Origin: Cryptomeria japonica
Taxonomy: Eukaryota > Streptophyta > Pinopsida > Cupressales > Cupressaceae
NCBI RefSeq assembly: GCF_030272615.1
Contig: NC_081406.1
Coordinates: 144,081,041-144,145,040, forward strand
Reading direction: 5' to 3'
Length of the DNA stretch: 64,000 nucleotides
The notes below the pieces were generated by a model that was given only the letters and a program-made list of their open reading frames with translations, was not told the origin of the DNA and ran no database searches. This document shows positions 27,101-39,278 of the stretch, one piece after another. The translations under genes and the position numbers were made by a program. How positions within the stretch are numbered: position 1 is the stretch's first letter; every line of letters begins with the position of its first letter.

Positions 27101-28291
27101 CCAATCCTCTCCTTAGCCTCCTTATTCTTCAATAAACTAAAGAAGAATTTGGTACCCTTGTCACCATGCTCTAACCAGTTCAATTTGGTCCTAGTTTTTA
27201 GACCTTGGATCTTGGAATTTTTCAGCCTCCTGAGAGCATCTTTAGCCTACCATAAGGCCTCTCAGGCACTGCCGCTCCTCGGGTACTTTGGATCTTAGTT
27301 TTAGCTGTGGCCAACCTATCATGAAGAGCAAATTCTATCCTCCTTGCATCCTTGGCCTTCTTCCTTCCCTCTATCTAGAAGAGTGTTCTCCAACTTGCCA
27401 CATTTTGATTCCATCTAGCTCTCTCAATTGTTAGAGACTTATTGAAGTCATTGAAAAGCTTGATGATAAGGGTTGCTTGGTTGAAATCCTCATCTAGCAA
27501 CTGATTAGAATTTAAGAAGAAGTTAGAGCTTCTAGGGGAGGGGTCAAAAGAAGGGTGGTCCAGTGACAAAGTAGCTTGCATTGGGTGATGATAAGAGAGA
27601 GTATGGAATTACCCTCACACTGCTGCCAAATTTGTTCCTCTTTAATTGTACCACCTCTCTGTTAGCGTAGAACCTTTCCAATCTATTGTAGATCCTCTTG
27701 TGGCCTTGCTGATAATTACACCAAGAGTACTAGATGTCCTTAATTTTATCTTTTTTCCTAGCGAGGGGGTCAAAGAGCTTGAGCTTGTTGATCAACCTGC
27801 ACCTATAGAGCTTCTCATCCCCTTTCCATTCAAACCCGCCCCCTCCAAGCTTATATGAAGATCTCTTAATCATATTGAGATCTCCACCAAACACCCAAGG
27901 AATCTCCTCTAGTTGCAAAATCCACTTCCAAAGCTCTGTTCTCTCTTTGTAATCATTGGAGACATAAATGGAACCTATCCCGAACTTTGTTTCCTACACC
28001 TTATATCATCCTGTTGCAGGGGGAGGAGCTCCATCTCTGTACAACCCCACTCCATCTGTTTCTCAATAGAATGGCCACTCCCCCTCTACCCCTCTGGTGA
28101 TTGGTAATGGAATAAATGGTATTTCTCCATATGTACTTAAGATTAATTTCTAGAGTGAACTGAACTGCCTTAATTTCCTGCATCATATGGACATCCACAT
28201 CCTTGTACAACCTAAGGAATCTTTTAACCACATACTTTCTATCAAGGGACTCTAGTCCCCTTACATTCCATGATACACAGTTTAACTTCAT
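24199..28291 (-). pseudogene. LINE ORF2: endonuclease / reverse transcriptase, broken
   Basis: The start at 28291 gives an AP-endonuclease opening (SWNVRGL, then QEIKAV near 28170), and GGDLNMI follows at about 27880 in another segment. Reverse transcriptase is clearest at 26443-26907: KALGPDGLTVEFF, WRPITLLNVSYKI, QTGFVKGR and LLLDFEKAYDRIEW. It continues past frame changes with RSIRQGCHLAP near 26310. The catalytic FADD box is FSND near 26165, so polymerase activity would be lost. The zf-RVT region is at 25327-25740 and 24432-24890. In plant L1 elements this protein nicks target DNA and copies the RNA there. At least five frame breaks or stops separate the pieces. Confidence 0.9.
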
Positions 28292-30180
28292 CTAGAATAA
28301 GAGGACATGTCCATTGGAACCCTAAATGGCTTATAACATTTAGGGAATCTCTTGTTTTTTCTAGAAGAGCTAGATGTGATCCCACCTGGCCCCTTAGGTC
28401 TACCTCTTTGGCTTTTAAAATCAAAAAAATTCCCAACATCCAATGAGGGTGGGGATAACTTCTTTTTGCAATCTTGTTTCTTTTTGTGTGGTTTAGATTT
28501 GGCTTGATTTACTCTATAGGCCTTCATGGAGCAGTCTAGAATGATCTTCTCCAAGGTTCCTGAATAAGGGATAATGGCCCAGGTTAGACTCTTGTCTTCT
28601 TCTTTCCCACAACTACTATGCTCAGAGATCCCCATCCTAGCATATTATGAGAGAGTATCTGCCTCTTACAACTCTGTATCGATACTGTGGCTAACCCCAA
28701 CCTCATCCCTAACTAGTGCTTGGGAATGGGTGCTAAGAGAAGAGGAGGAGGGGATATTAATCACATTTGGATTCAAGCCTTAGGGAGGCGAGGAGGGAAA
28801 TCAGTCCCTCTCTAAGGCGACAATCCCCAAAACCCCTCTCTCAACATCCTTTGCTTGCACCATCTTAGGGATGGGGGGAGCATTAGTCAAAGTGTCATTT
28901 CCTGGCTTGGCAGAAATAACAACAACTTCATAGTTATTGATCTGCACCTCAATTCTTTTTTGAGTATCCCTAAGATTCCTAAGTTTTTCCAGGACAATTT
29001 GTTGGGCATTCATAGTTGTGGGCTTGGAGCGAGGATCCTCTAGAGCCTTCCCTTTGGTCTCCAAGTTAGATAGGGGGGGTTTGCCTCTCAAGATGCAGCT
29101 TTAACTGTGACATGAAGGGAATAAATATTGGAGACAATACTCTCCTACGGGGAATCATTAGGAACCCCTTTTAATTTGTCACATTTTATCTCTCCATTTG
29201 GGGAAGTAACTGTAGCAGGGAGTGGATTAGGAGGAGAGTGAAATATGGGGTTATGGAAGGCCGAGCGAGTTTGTGGGAAGCATGGTTCTAATTCGGGAGG
29301 TTATTGGGCTTGGAGAGAGATAGGGCCTTGGCGGAACCTACATTGTTTGTTTTGGTAGACTTGTTTTTGAGCAGATGACAGTTTCTACGAATATGTTCTT
29401 CCTTTTTGCAGAGAAAGCATTCATTGATTTTGCGCAAAAGTTCGATAAGGAAAATGAAAACTTCTTCTTCTAGTTCAAATTTAATTTCATTCAGAATATC
29501 AATGCCGGGTTTAATGGAGATCTGGAGTTTGGCATCCATGAGAAGGAGTAGAGTGGAAGAATTATCCATTCTAATAGTGTTGCCAATTGATTCGAGGGAT
29601 TTAGGAAGCCATTTCCACATGATGGGGGGAACATTTTTGAAAAAGACCCATCTGGGGCATGAAAGGGTGAGGATTTCCTCATGGATAACTTTGGGTTCCC
29701 ACCTAATAGCCTTGAAGCACCCTTTGCCTATAGTCCAGAATTCTTTTTTGAGCACTTCCTTTTGGCTTTTGGAATCTTTGAAGAAGATAACGAATAGACC
29801 TCTTTGAACCATGCGACAAAACTAAAACTAAAACCCTAATTTATTAACCCATACAAACTGTAGCCAATTGTTCATGAAGCTTCTAGCGGGGAGTTTAGAT
29901 GAGATGACAACAACCAAGAATATGGCAACATCCCTAAGCCTATTACACTCCTCAGACATAACTCCGTTCATTTTAGACTTAGGCATAATGATAAGTGAGG
30001 CATTGGAAGACGAATTACCTCCTCTGGTTCCTCTCAATTCATGGAAGACAAAATGACTTCAAAACATGCTCCTTCAGGGACAAAATTATCTCCCACAACC
30101 GCTTGCAAGAACAAACTACTTCTCTTCTCAACCACCGTCGATGAGGAAAAATGAGTGGTCAAATGGTTCCCATCGCCCAT
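28288..30180 (-). pseudogene. LINE ORF1: nucleic-acid-binding Gag-like protein, broken
   Basis: A likely start is the ATG at 30180. The section at 29288-29812 is similar in kind to plant LINE ORF1 proteins of the DUF4283 type and ends in a zinc knuckle of form CX2CX4HX4C (CFLCKKEEHIRRNC). The last section, 28288-28635, is basic and Ser/Pro-rich, and its stop overlaps the ORF2 start by four bases (ATGA). Between these are frame changes. In related elements this protein binds the element RNA. The overlap would suit termination-reinitiation to make ORF2, which is inference. Confidence 0.8.
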
Positions 30181-30344
30181 AAACTTGAAACAATAAAGCC
30201 ACGTGCGACAAAGATAGCATTAACTATGAGTACATGACTGCCACTAAAGGCAGCCTCCGCTCAGGCTGAGGCTCGTGCGAAGATCGACCTTCAAATGTAC
30301 TATCTTAGGTTGTAGACTGTTCACTCCCTCTCTAACCAATAAAT

Positions 30345-30828
30345 CCAATCTTCTAGAATGTTTAAATTTTCTTTTCAAATTATTTAGAATATGTATCTTT
30401 TAAAAGTTTATATAAGTAAATAAACATATATATAATATAAAATATGCATTAATCATATTATTTTAGTTATTCTCATGTAATACAAAAAGTGGATAATAAA
30501 ATAATGTAATCAATAATATAGTATATTATATATAAAAATTTATGGAATAATACTATACTATAATTGTAATAAATTAACAATATAAAATTAAAATACAGTA
30601 ATAATATTGTGGAGATGTTTTGATTATGATTACTTGGATGAATAATGGAAAATTTGGTCCTATAAATATAATTTTGCAATGAAAATATTTTGATACTAAT
30701 TAATTGATAAATAAATTATGAAAAGCTTGGTAGTTACCATTACAAGGTAACTACCATGACAAGTGAGTGAAGGACTAATATTAGCTGACTAATAAAAAAT
30801 ATATTCTCTAGCATTAATTGCATTCCAT
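30345..30828. other. Very AT-rich spacer, nothing recognised
   Basis: Runs of A/T with no coding potential lie between the LINE 5' end and the right copy of the flanking repeat. Confidence 0.5.
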
Positions 30829-31260
30829 TATTGAATAATAAAAAATGTATTCTCTAATATTCAATTAAGATTACACATATTTTGTAGATATTATTGTTAA
30901 GATTGAATGAACTAACTTAAAAAATACAAAGATTTAAAATACATTCATTATAATTATATCTTAATTATAATTATAGTTAAGATTAAATTAAGGTTAGGAT
31001 TCAAAGAGGATAGGAATACAATTCAATTACAATTAGAGTTATAATTGGAATTAGAGATGAGACTTTTATTAGAGTTAAAATAGGGTTATGATAAGGGTTA
31101 AATTAATGTTCAATTTAGGTTAGGGATTATTATGCGTTAAATTTAGGATTCAATTAAATTTATAATTAACATTCAATTAGTATTACAATTAGGGTTCAAT
31201 TAAGATTACAACTTAATTAGGGTTAGGATTCAATTTAAGTTACAATTACAAAACTATTAA
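30829..31260. repeat. AT-rich repeat with TTAGGGTTAGGATT-type minisatellite (right copy)
   Basis: Direct-orientation relative of 23492-23966, including the shared runs ATTATTGTTAAGATT and GAATGAACTAACTTAAAAA. It is followed by degenerate GGGTTAGGATTCAATT units. It lies on the other side of the LINE. Confidence 0.65.
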
Positions 31261-31883
31261 TCTCTTCTATTTGCTAGTTGTTTGCAAAAAAGTATATTCA
31301 ATTACTATTACAAATTTAAACGACAAGTACTCGCCACTATGTGGCACTTGTTATTTCTAGTTTCATTACAAGAAATGAGATGTTATCAAAGTAGTACGCA
31401 AAATATAGTTCTATGCCCCTAACTTAATGTTGTTTACAATTATTTATTACTTGTGGTGGCCTCTCATATATAATTACTTGATTACGTTCAAATTACTTTA
31501 GAACCCCTTATTTTAGTTGAATGTGTAAATATTGAATTAACACTAGATGGAGGCCTCCTCTAAGTAATTTAACTAATTGTAACTTTCCAATTTAATGAAA
31601 AGCTTCTAACAACTATTAAAATCCTCCTACCTATATTTATCAAAGTTTATATTCCCTATTCAAGTCATGTCCAAACTCATGAACTAAAATTTCTCTATAA
31701 GATACATGAGGAAACATGGTCATGATTTTTATGATGTCTTACAATTATATTTGATGGTATCACGAATGAACTAATGTATTAGAGTGGGGGTAAAAAAGAC
31801 ATATTATTTAACATTTGAGCATCGCATATTTCTTAATAGGTTATCTTTTTCTTGACACATGAGAAAGAATTGGTGGTATATAT
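31261..31883. other. Intergenic DNA, nothing recognised
   Basis: No supported gene or repeat boundary apart from the edge of the solo LTR at 31884. Confidence 0.45.
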
Positions 31884-33303
31884 TGTAGATGTATAAATCC
31901 AACCATTTGATTAAGTACATATTTAATGTTTATTTAATCCATTAAATCAATTCCTATATTAATTAAATTATATTTAATTAATCCCCCCAACATTCTTCTA
32001 TTAAATAAATTATTCAATTTATTTAATTGACCACATTTTAACCTTTAATTAAATAAGTCATTTTTATTTAATTAAACACCCATTTCCTATTTAATTAAAT
32101 TTACATTTAAGTAAAATATTTATTCTATTTAAATAAATCAAATTTATTTAAAAAACCTTGCAATGCAAGTTGTAACCACTTTTTGAAATAAATCATTTTA
32201 TTTCAAAAATTAAATAAAAAAATCATCCTCCCACTTGCATCCTCCTAACAAATCCATTTGCATATCTAATCCCCTTTCTAGATTCTTCTAAACCATCCTA
32301 ATTAGCCTAATTACCTCTTAAACATTTGCACATTCCTTAAGAGAAGGTCACTTCTAAAAAATCCTCAGAGTCTTCATAAACCATTAAAGGATTTAAGTCT
32401 TCAACAAGCTAACCTCCAAAGTCTTCAATAACCATTAATGGTTAACTCAAACTTGACCCTTGGTTAGAGACTTTCTCTCTAACTTAACCCTTCTCTAACC
32501 CATGGGTCTCTTTAAGCATTCATTGCTTTGACCATGGTTATCCATTAACCCTTACACAAGAGTTTATCCTTTGGACAAAGGGATTATCCACTAACTCAAC
32601 CCTGACCTTACCCCCTAGAGTAACCATCATGTCTTTTCAAGCATTCAATGCCTCTTCTCTCTCTTCTCAAGTCATCTCATGTTGATAATTGTCGTGTCGT
32701 TTCATTGGTGAAAATTGTAAACATGGATTGAAGATCATTCAATCCTAGCCCTTGTTAAGATTACTCAATCTTAACCATCCAATTGCCCATTTCTTCTATA
32801 AATAGGCCTCATTTATCTCATTATTGATAATCAAGTTTCAAGCATCCAGATTATAGTCTACTTTCATCAAGCATTTGCCTCTCTTTGATAATTAGCATTT
32901 TAATCATTTAGGAGCATATTAACATAGCATTTTAATCATGAATCATGTTAGCATGGCTTGTTAGTTTCTTTATCATATCATTATCTTCATCATAGCATAA
33001 CTAATCACATCTAAGTAAGCTTATCATATCATATAGATCTTAGGTGCATCTTGCATATAGGTCATTTTCATCCATTATCACTCGTTCTTGGAGTTGTCAT
33101 TCCAAAAGTCAGTTGCTCAATGATCTGAGAGCAACCATTGACTTAAGGAATCATGTGAGATAGATAACAATGAGATACATCTTGGAGGATTAGCTTGTTT
33201 AATCAGTTTAAGTTTAGTTGGTCTTTATATTCAAAAGTTTCATTGGTATGTTAGTTTCTAGTTTCAAATTGATTGACTGATTATACTAAAAACCTTGGAT
33301 ACA
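31884..33303 (+). mobile_element. Solo LTR of a Gypsy-like family
   Basis: The sequence begins TGTAGATG and ends CTTGGATACA, with TATAT on both sides (31879-31883 and 33304-33308). That duplication is low in complexity, so the right end is less certain. Much of it is the reverse-complement relative of 19770-20882. It contains a clear TATA box at 32797. No internal coding region is attached on either side. Confidence 0.65.
32797..32804 (+). promoter_or_regulatory. TATA box inside the solo LTR
   Basis: TATAAATA in a CT-rich surround is the expected core promoter position of the LTR, about 910 bp after its start. A solo LTR with a TATA box could still start transcripts into the DNA to its right, but I see no gene there to receive them. 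Confidence 0.55.
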
Positions 33304-35734
33304 TATATCTATGTGGTAACATATTAAAATTATATTAATAGCGCATACTATTATTGATACCTTATTTTAATACATGATAGTGGCTCTTGATATTAAATTG
33401 AATGACATAGATTTTGGGTGCGATGTTAATCCATCGAGGATAGACCCTAATACCTTTATTTAATGTCTTCAATCATGCAAGATAGAATTTGTTACATGGA
33501 CCTTTAGTTGTCATTCCTATGACACTCTTTATACATCAATCAAATATTGTTGATATACTACTATATTTGGATAGATGCAGGATTATCCTAAATTATATAA
33601 TTCTAAGAATATGTTGTTCTTACCTTAAGGAGTAATAGATGTTCTTATATATGTAATATTTGGTTTTTGACACTTGGCATATATGATAACATGCATGTCC
33701 TAAGTTATGTACATGACATGCAACATATAACATGATGTTATACTCTTTGATCTCTATGTGGTATTAATACCACCATTTATTATTTTATTTTTTTATACTA
33801 AATAGTACACATAAATTCACCTCCTCTCATTAGGTAGCTTTAGTGAAGATTCACATGATGATTGTTCAATATGTAATATTTATGAAGTTACTAATTAATT
33901 AAATTATTGGGGACTTGTATTTATTATTACTCTATCCTCTACATTATACATTTAAGTAAAGATCTTTGAAAAAAGCGAACAATAGAACTAAGCATTTAAG
34001 ATGTAAAAATGAAAAGCAGAAGAGTGTGAAAATAGAAAATAGGTTACCTCGTAAGCCTTTGCAATTGATCTTAATAATAATATCAACGGACTTTGCTGAT
34101 GCCATTTTGGAGTCCAGTGACCCTCTTTTTGCAATTGATCTTAATAATAATATCAAAGATTTTATTGACCCAACTATTCAACTATTCAACTAGTCCAAGA
34201 AAACATGGTCACTTTTTCTAAGACCCAACTATTCAACTAGTCAAAACAAAAGCTTGCTTTGGAAAAATATAATGAGTAATGTGAGTATAGGAGAAAACAT
34301 AATAAGAAAATGTATTGATCTTAATAATAATATCTAAGATTTTATTGATAAGGGTGAAATGGAGACTAAAGGGATTCCTTGCATGCTACCTAATGAGAAA
34401 TTAGTTATCTACTAAGATGTGTTGATGCCTACACATATCCAACCCTCTAATGTTAATAAAAATACACCACAAACAAACCATACTGATATTTTCCATTATA
34501 GTAAGATACCTCACAACTATGATAACATTGTGGAGTAGTTTGACTTTGGATCTCACAAGTTACTACAATCAAGATCAAAGTGAAAAATTGTAACTATGTT
34601 ATCGCTACCAAATGTGGTAGGGTCGCCATCTAAGCACCACCATCATCATTTTCTTCATGAGATCCCAAGTATATTCTTCTAGAGTGCCTTAGTAACAATC
34701 CAACACAAATATCCCTGACGAAGCTTCTTAATATGTCATCCATCCATAGTTTTATATGGTGTCAAATTTTGGATGCCTCAGACATAGAAAAGTATAGTCT
34801 CTAATTACACTTTGCTTCAAAATTAAAGAATTAGGTTTCCATTGTGGAGAGTAGAGGTTATGGATCTAGGTTAGGTCCATGCTCATATAAATGTCTATGT
34901 ATGTTTGAAAGTGCTCAGGTAGTTTATATGCTCCCATTTTTGGATGGCCCTAATTTTCCTCTATCTTCTCACCTTATTTGATTTCTTAAACTTGCAGTGA
35001 TTAATAATACATTAGAAGGATGGTTATTATGTTGCAAGGGGGCTCTTTTTTTTAATCTAGGTTAGCCACAAAAAATGTGTATAAGCATTGAAGATAATAA
35101 TAGTCTAGTTGCTCAAATGTTTTAGAGATACAAACTTATAAGTATCCCAAATGTGATGTTATTAATATGCACTCTTTTTGTAGATGTGAATACTAAGATT
35201 AATAGATTCAATGATGAAAATAATTCAATAAGAATTATTTAAATAGGACATAGTAATAAATCACACAACTTGTAAGTTGGATTATGTAGGAAAGGTATGG
35301 GAGGGAGTCAACCCAAGTTTAAATTTAAATTTTGATATTTGGTTCTTGAGTGGTTAGATCCACTTTTGTATGGTCTCCCCTATGTCCACAAAAAATTTGG
35401 GGTCTAGAAATGATCAAAATATAATGTTCATAATAGAATGCGAAGGGATAGGTCCATAAATGGGCGTATTAATTCATCATTAGGATGAGTATATATGAGC
35501 GTGTGCATGCATGAATACGTGCGAACTAAGGAAATATGTGTATATAGTGTATATGGAATAAGTAATGAAAAGATAGGCAATTAGATATGATTCTATACAA
35601 AATTAAATCATTTGTTGAAATATAAATGTACTAAGTCATTTTAAAAAAAATGACACAAAAAGAATGAAGAATGACATTCAAAAAGGGGTGTCCACCCTCT
35701 CTTTTTTTTCATGAATAAATAAACCCTCCCTTAA
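33304..35734. other. Decayed repetitive DNA, no supported gene
   Basis: TTGATCTTAATAATAATATC occurs three times (about 34064, 34134 and 34315), two of them followed by an AAGATTTTATTGA run. A block at about 34895-35005 is repeated at 41220-41320. Some translations near 34540-35200 look protein-like but are too broken to call. Confidence 0.45.
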
Positions 35735-36972
35735 TTATCTAATCAACCAAGCCCAAGCTATAAGGGTACAACATTCTTCTCTTATAATGGACTATTGGTT
35801 GGAAAGTAGGAAGGTTGTCTACTAGCCCTATCTATATAGTTATGAAATGAGGGTTAACTAACTAATAAATAATTGGGAAGGAGTTGTCCCATGAGGGTCG
35901 ACCATCGAGATAGAGGTGGGGCTTCTTAACAAATACTTTCTTCTCATCCACAAGAGCCTCTTGTCTTCTATAGGCCCTAGAAGTTTGGGTGGAGGAATGC
36001 ATAACTTTGTATATAATATGTCTTTTCATGGTTAGATGGTTTGTTGCTTGAGTGGTCTACCTCCATGGCACCATGTCTATCTAGCTATTAGGATGCACCA
36101 TCCATTGATGGTATCTATCCTCCATATATTAAGTTTTCATTCTTATATATTTAGATAATTGCTAATGATCTTAATGGTCCGCCATATCCAACAATAGAGA
36201 TGCACCATCCATAGATGGTGTCTATCCTTCGTATCTTTACTATTCATCCTCATTTACTTAGTTTACTATAATTGATAATGACTCAACTTGCCTTGCGCCA
36301 CTATAATTGACATAAATAAATTATTTTGTACCTAGGAATTGAATTCTAGATCATGAAATAGACAAATCTCTCAAAAACAAATTCACAAGAAAATAATAAT
36401 AAGAAAGGATGCAAAAATAGGTACATCCTATTTTTTTTGTTATTTCCATTTTAACTACCTCCCAAAGTATATTCATGTAGACTTTTAAATGCATTCCTTT
36501 TAAAATTTATTTCAATTTGAATCGCTAAGTTGATCATTACTAACATCTATACCAATTTCTACAACAAATATAACCCAACATAGGACTTATGGATTTATGA
36601 GTAAAATGTTGGCATTAACTACCAAGTTTGGCTTTACACTCATCATTGTATTCTACGGAGAGAACATTTCTGTAAGACATTCTATCAAATAGTTCACATG
36701 CCTTGTATATGCTTCCATAATTACATATACACATAATTGAACATTCTAAACTATAATATTTAGTTAAATATTGAGGAGAATATTTATCTCCTACTCTATA
36801 TTAAGGTTCATAGGGATCATTATTGGAGCACATTAGCTATTTAGTAGTTGGTACTCCATTGTTATCATTATTATTATTTTATTATCTTTTTTGTTATAAC
36901 ATTACTATTATGGTTTGTGTTGTCACTTCCCTATTAGTAATCATATCATGTGTATCATTGTCTATATACCCA
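35735..36972. repeat. Unidentified 1.2-kb dispersed repeat, copy A
   Basis: From CTAATCAACCAAGCCCAAGC to ATCATGTGTATCATTG this block matches 50643-51868 in the same orientation with scattered substitutions and small indels. It carries short dyads of form CACCATC-NNNN-GATGGTG. No coding region, LTR ends or inverted termini were found, so its class is unknown. Confidence 0.8.
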
Positions 36973-37073
36973 TTAACAATTATCATGTGAATCATATCTA
37001 AATATTATATTTTTTGTTATATCATTGTGTATCATCCAAATGTACCTGTCCAAAATCACCTTGAATCCAAAAT

Positions 37074-37406
37074 ATTGTTCTTGGTTGTTTCTGGATTTGA
37101 TTGTGTATGAGTTTTTGCATCAACATTTCAGATCACACTCCATGATCCATCATCAGGATGAAAGAAAGCATGAAGAATTTAAAAGATGACTGATCTTTTC
37201 AATTTTACATGCTCTCCGTGATCCATCATTAGGATGAAAGAGAGCATGCAAAATTGAAAAGATCAGTAAACATGCATAATTGAAAAGATCACTGATCTTT
37301 TCAATTCTGCATGCTCTCTTTCATCTTGATGATGGATCACAGTGTGATCTGAAACGCTGATGAAAAAACTCATACACAATCAAATCTGGAAACAATCAAG
37401 AACAAT
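37074..37406. mobile_element. Fold-back / MITE-like element with ~110-bp arms
   Basis: The left arm, starting ATTGTTCTTG, and the reverse complement of the right arm, ending CAAGAACAAT, match over about 110 bases with few differences. The middle holds two further inverted repeats built from TGATCTTTTCAATT and its complement, so the whole can fold as a nested hairpin. No transposase is encoded. A clear target duplication was not found. Confidence 0.8.
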
Positions 37407-37960
37407 CAAAAATTGCTTTAACTTGTCTTTTATGTGACAACCTCTTACTAGAAATCATAGTCATCAACACTCTATGGGCAACACTTGAATCAACTCCTCG
37501 ACTTGTGGTATTAATAAGGTTCAATGCATTTTGCAAATTTTCAACTATAGTTTCTTTTACACGACCTCCTAAGCTTTTCCTATTATCAACACCCAACAAC
37601 TCCAAAACAAGAGTCATTTCTCTTTTCTTGAATAACTTGGCAAATAGTTGTGCTCTACCAACCACAAATCTCTTTTCAAAATATTCCTCCCACATGTTTT
37701 TGTAATGAAATTTAATTGTGCTTTCAGGTACCATATTTTCAGATGAAATTTGATTGAAAAGAGAATCCTCATTCATCTCCATCAAATTTTCTTATGACAG
37801 AAGAAATATTTGTCCCTTGACTACTACCAATTTTTTCTTGTACTTGAGTTACATCTTCTTCAACATCAATAGGTTGCTCTTGATTACGTTTTGTATGGCC
37901 TTTCATTGTGTCATCCCTTATATGATCATACTTTTTTGCTCTAATCCTTTTATTCCCCAT
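37407..37960 (-). pseudogene. Coding fragment of unknown function, cut by the fold-back element
   Basis: Two overlapping minus-strand frames, 37960 to about 37769 and 37785 to 37407, join with one frameshift into about 185 protein-like residues. The first is basic then acidic (GNKRIRAKKYDHIRD). The second is helical and charged (FHYKNMWEEYFEKRFVVGR, then LGGRVKETIVENL). The present end lies inside the fold-back element at 37406, so the original C-terminus is lost or displaced. I do not recognise the family. It could be a fragment of a transposase or a host gene. Confidence 0.4.
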
Positions 37961-39017
37961 TACACAAATTACTGAAATTTGCTCTCCAAAAATTGCTTCA
38001 ATACTCTTGAAGAAAAAAAATCACCTCCTTCGATTTTTTTTTGCTTTTGTACTCCTTCAACTTCAATAAAACTTGATTTAAAACAATTAAAATATATTGT
38101 CTTTTTGTTTTTTGTATTTTAAAAATAAAAAAAATGACCTCAAATAAATATGAGGCTAAGGTGAGTGGTCACTCACCTACGCAACCACTCGCGGGGTGTC
38201 CAACCCCTTGGGGGGCTCGACCGAGCAGGACTCGATCAAGTCCTCCTATGTGGCATTCTAAGTGACTGCCTACTCATAAAAAAATACACTTTTTCAGAAC
38301 TTTCAACTTCTGCAATGAATTTCTCAGTAAAAAATAAACAATTTGAGAAAACTGAAAAATATACTTTTGTAGAGCTCGGAGTCAGGAATATTGTCATATA
38401 ATTTTTATAGTATTTCGATTAGAATTAGTATATTAAAATTACAAAATACTACGAGTAGCTATACTAACATTCGAGAAGACTTTGATTCATACAAACAAAA
38501 AAAGTAGTAAATCATATCAGAAAAAATTAAAAATTATATATAACACTAGAGGAGAGAGTCCTCTTCAAGAACAAATAAGTTTTTTGGGGATTGGTATAGA
38601 TTTGATAGGGGAAATATGGTGGGAGATGAAAACTATCAATTTCGGGTAAGTTTGACTTTGAATTGTTATAACGGTGAAAATATACATCAAAAACAAATCT
38701 TTCTTTTTTTCTGCACTGGCTATGCATGTCGTCTAAAACATATTTCAAAATTAGAGAAAAACAAGATTATTTACATATAATTTTTTGTTGGGAGGTGAAA
38801 CCCCTGATTTGCAGTATTTTTCAACAATTAAAAAATGGACTTTAAAAATTAAAAAAACATATCAGATCTTGTTCAGTTAAAAAATAATAATAATAGGCAT
38901 AAAATTCATCCAGTTTTTACATATTTCGTCTGTTTACATCATCTTCAAATATGAAATAAAAATGCCACTTTTGTGTTGTTGAAGTTGAACAATTTTAGTG
39001 TTGTTAGCCTTTTCCTT
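37961..39017. other. Intergenic DNA, nothing recognised
   Basis: A 78-codon plus-strand frame at 38165-38401 has no recognisable motif and is not called. The GC-rich patch at 38160-38250 contains the 7-bp-arm dyad GTGAGTGGTCACTCAC. Confidence 0.4.
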
Positions 39018-39024
39018 TATAAAA
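39018..39024 (+). promoter_or_regulatory. TATA box upstream of a small open frame
   Basis: TATAAAA followed by G lies 90 bp before an ATG at 39114, a normal plant spacing. There is no earlier ATG in the intervening leader. Confidence 0.35.
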
Positions 39025-39113
39025 GTGGGACACAGGTTTGTTCTTTCACCCAAGGACCTGTTGAAGAGATCCACTATCTCAGAGAAGAAGGATATATAAA
39101 AATTTGAATCACA

Positions 39114-39278
39114 ATGAATAAGCTTTCAACTCATAGCCTCAAACAATTTCCTGAGAATGTAGTTGCTCTTGACTCGTTGCCTCAAGAAACCATTAAGCAA
39201 TTCATATCCAAAACTTTCACCACCCACTTTTATTACACCACTTTTTGCATCTCACATCATCCACACAATTGCAACTGA
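39114..39278 (+). CDS. Small open frame or first-exon relic, 54 codons
   Basis: The ATG at 39114 follows a TATA box and an ATG-free leader. The first 35 codons look protein-like (NVVALDSLPQETIKQF). The rest becomes His/Thr/Tyr-rich and may already be intron or degraded sequence. No domain, signal peptide or membrane helix is visible. It may be the first exon of a lost gene or chance. I cannot name it. Confidence 0.2.
   Translation: MNKLSTHSLKQFPENVVALDSLPQETIKQFISKTFTTHFYYTTFCISHHPHNCN

Larger units (their letters stand above)
23975..30336 (-). mobile_element. L1-type LINE, near full length, inactive
   Basis: On the minus strand the element has a leader, ORF1 (about 30180-28288), ORF2 (28291 to about 24199), a 3' UTR and a short A tail (eight T on the plus strand at 23977-23984). 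The 8-mer CAATAAAT at 23967-23974 and 30337-30344 is a possible target duplication, giving about 6.4 kb, typical of plant L1 elements. ORF2 has endonuclease, reverse transcriptase and a zinc-binding reverse-transcriptase-associated region. Frameshifts, stops and a damaged catalytic box make it inactive. The outer boundaries are inferred; the ORFs are clear. Confidence 0.85.

Noticed and set aside
29406-29807. 133-codon plus-strand frame
   Set aside because: It lies antisense to LINE ORF1, which has a clear zinc knuckle.
34082-34105. ATCAACGGACTTTGCTGATGC resembles a stretch of exon 2 of the 397-aa gene (about 47436-47456)
   Set aside because: It is a match of about 20 bases with one mismatch and no extension on either side, too short to claim a captured gene fragment.
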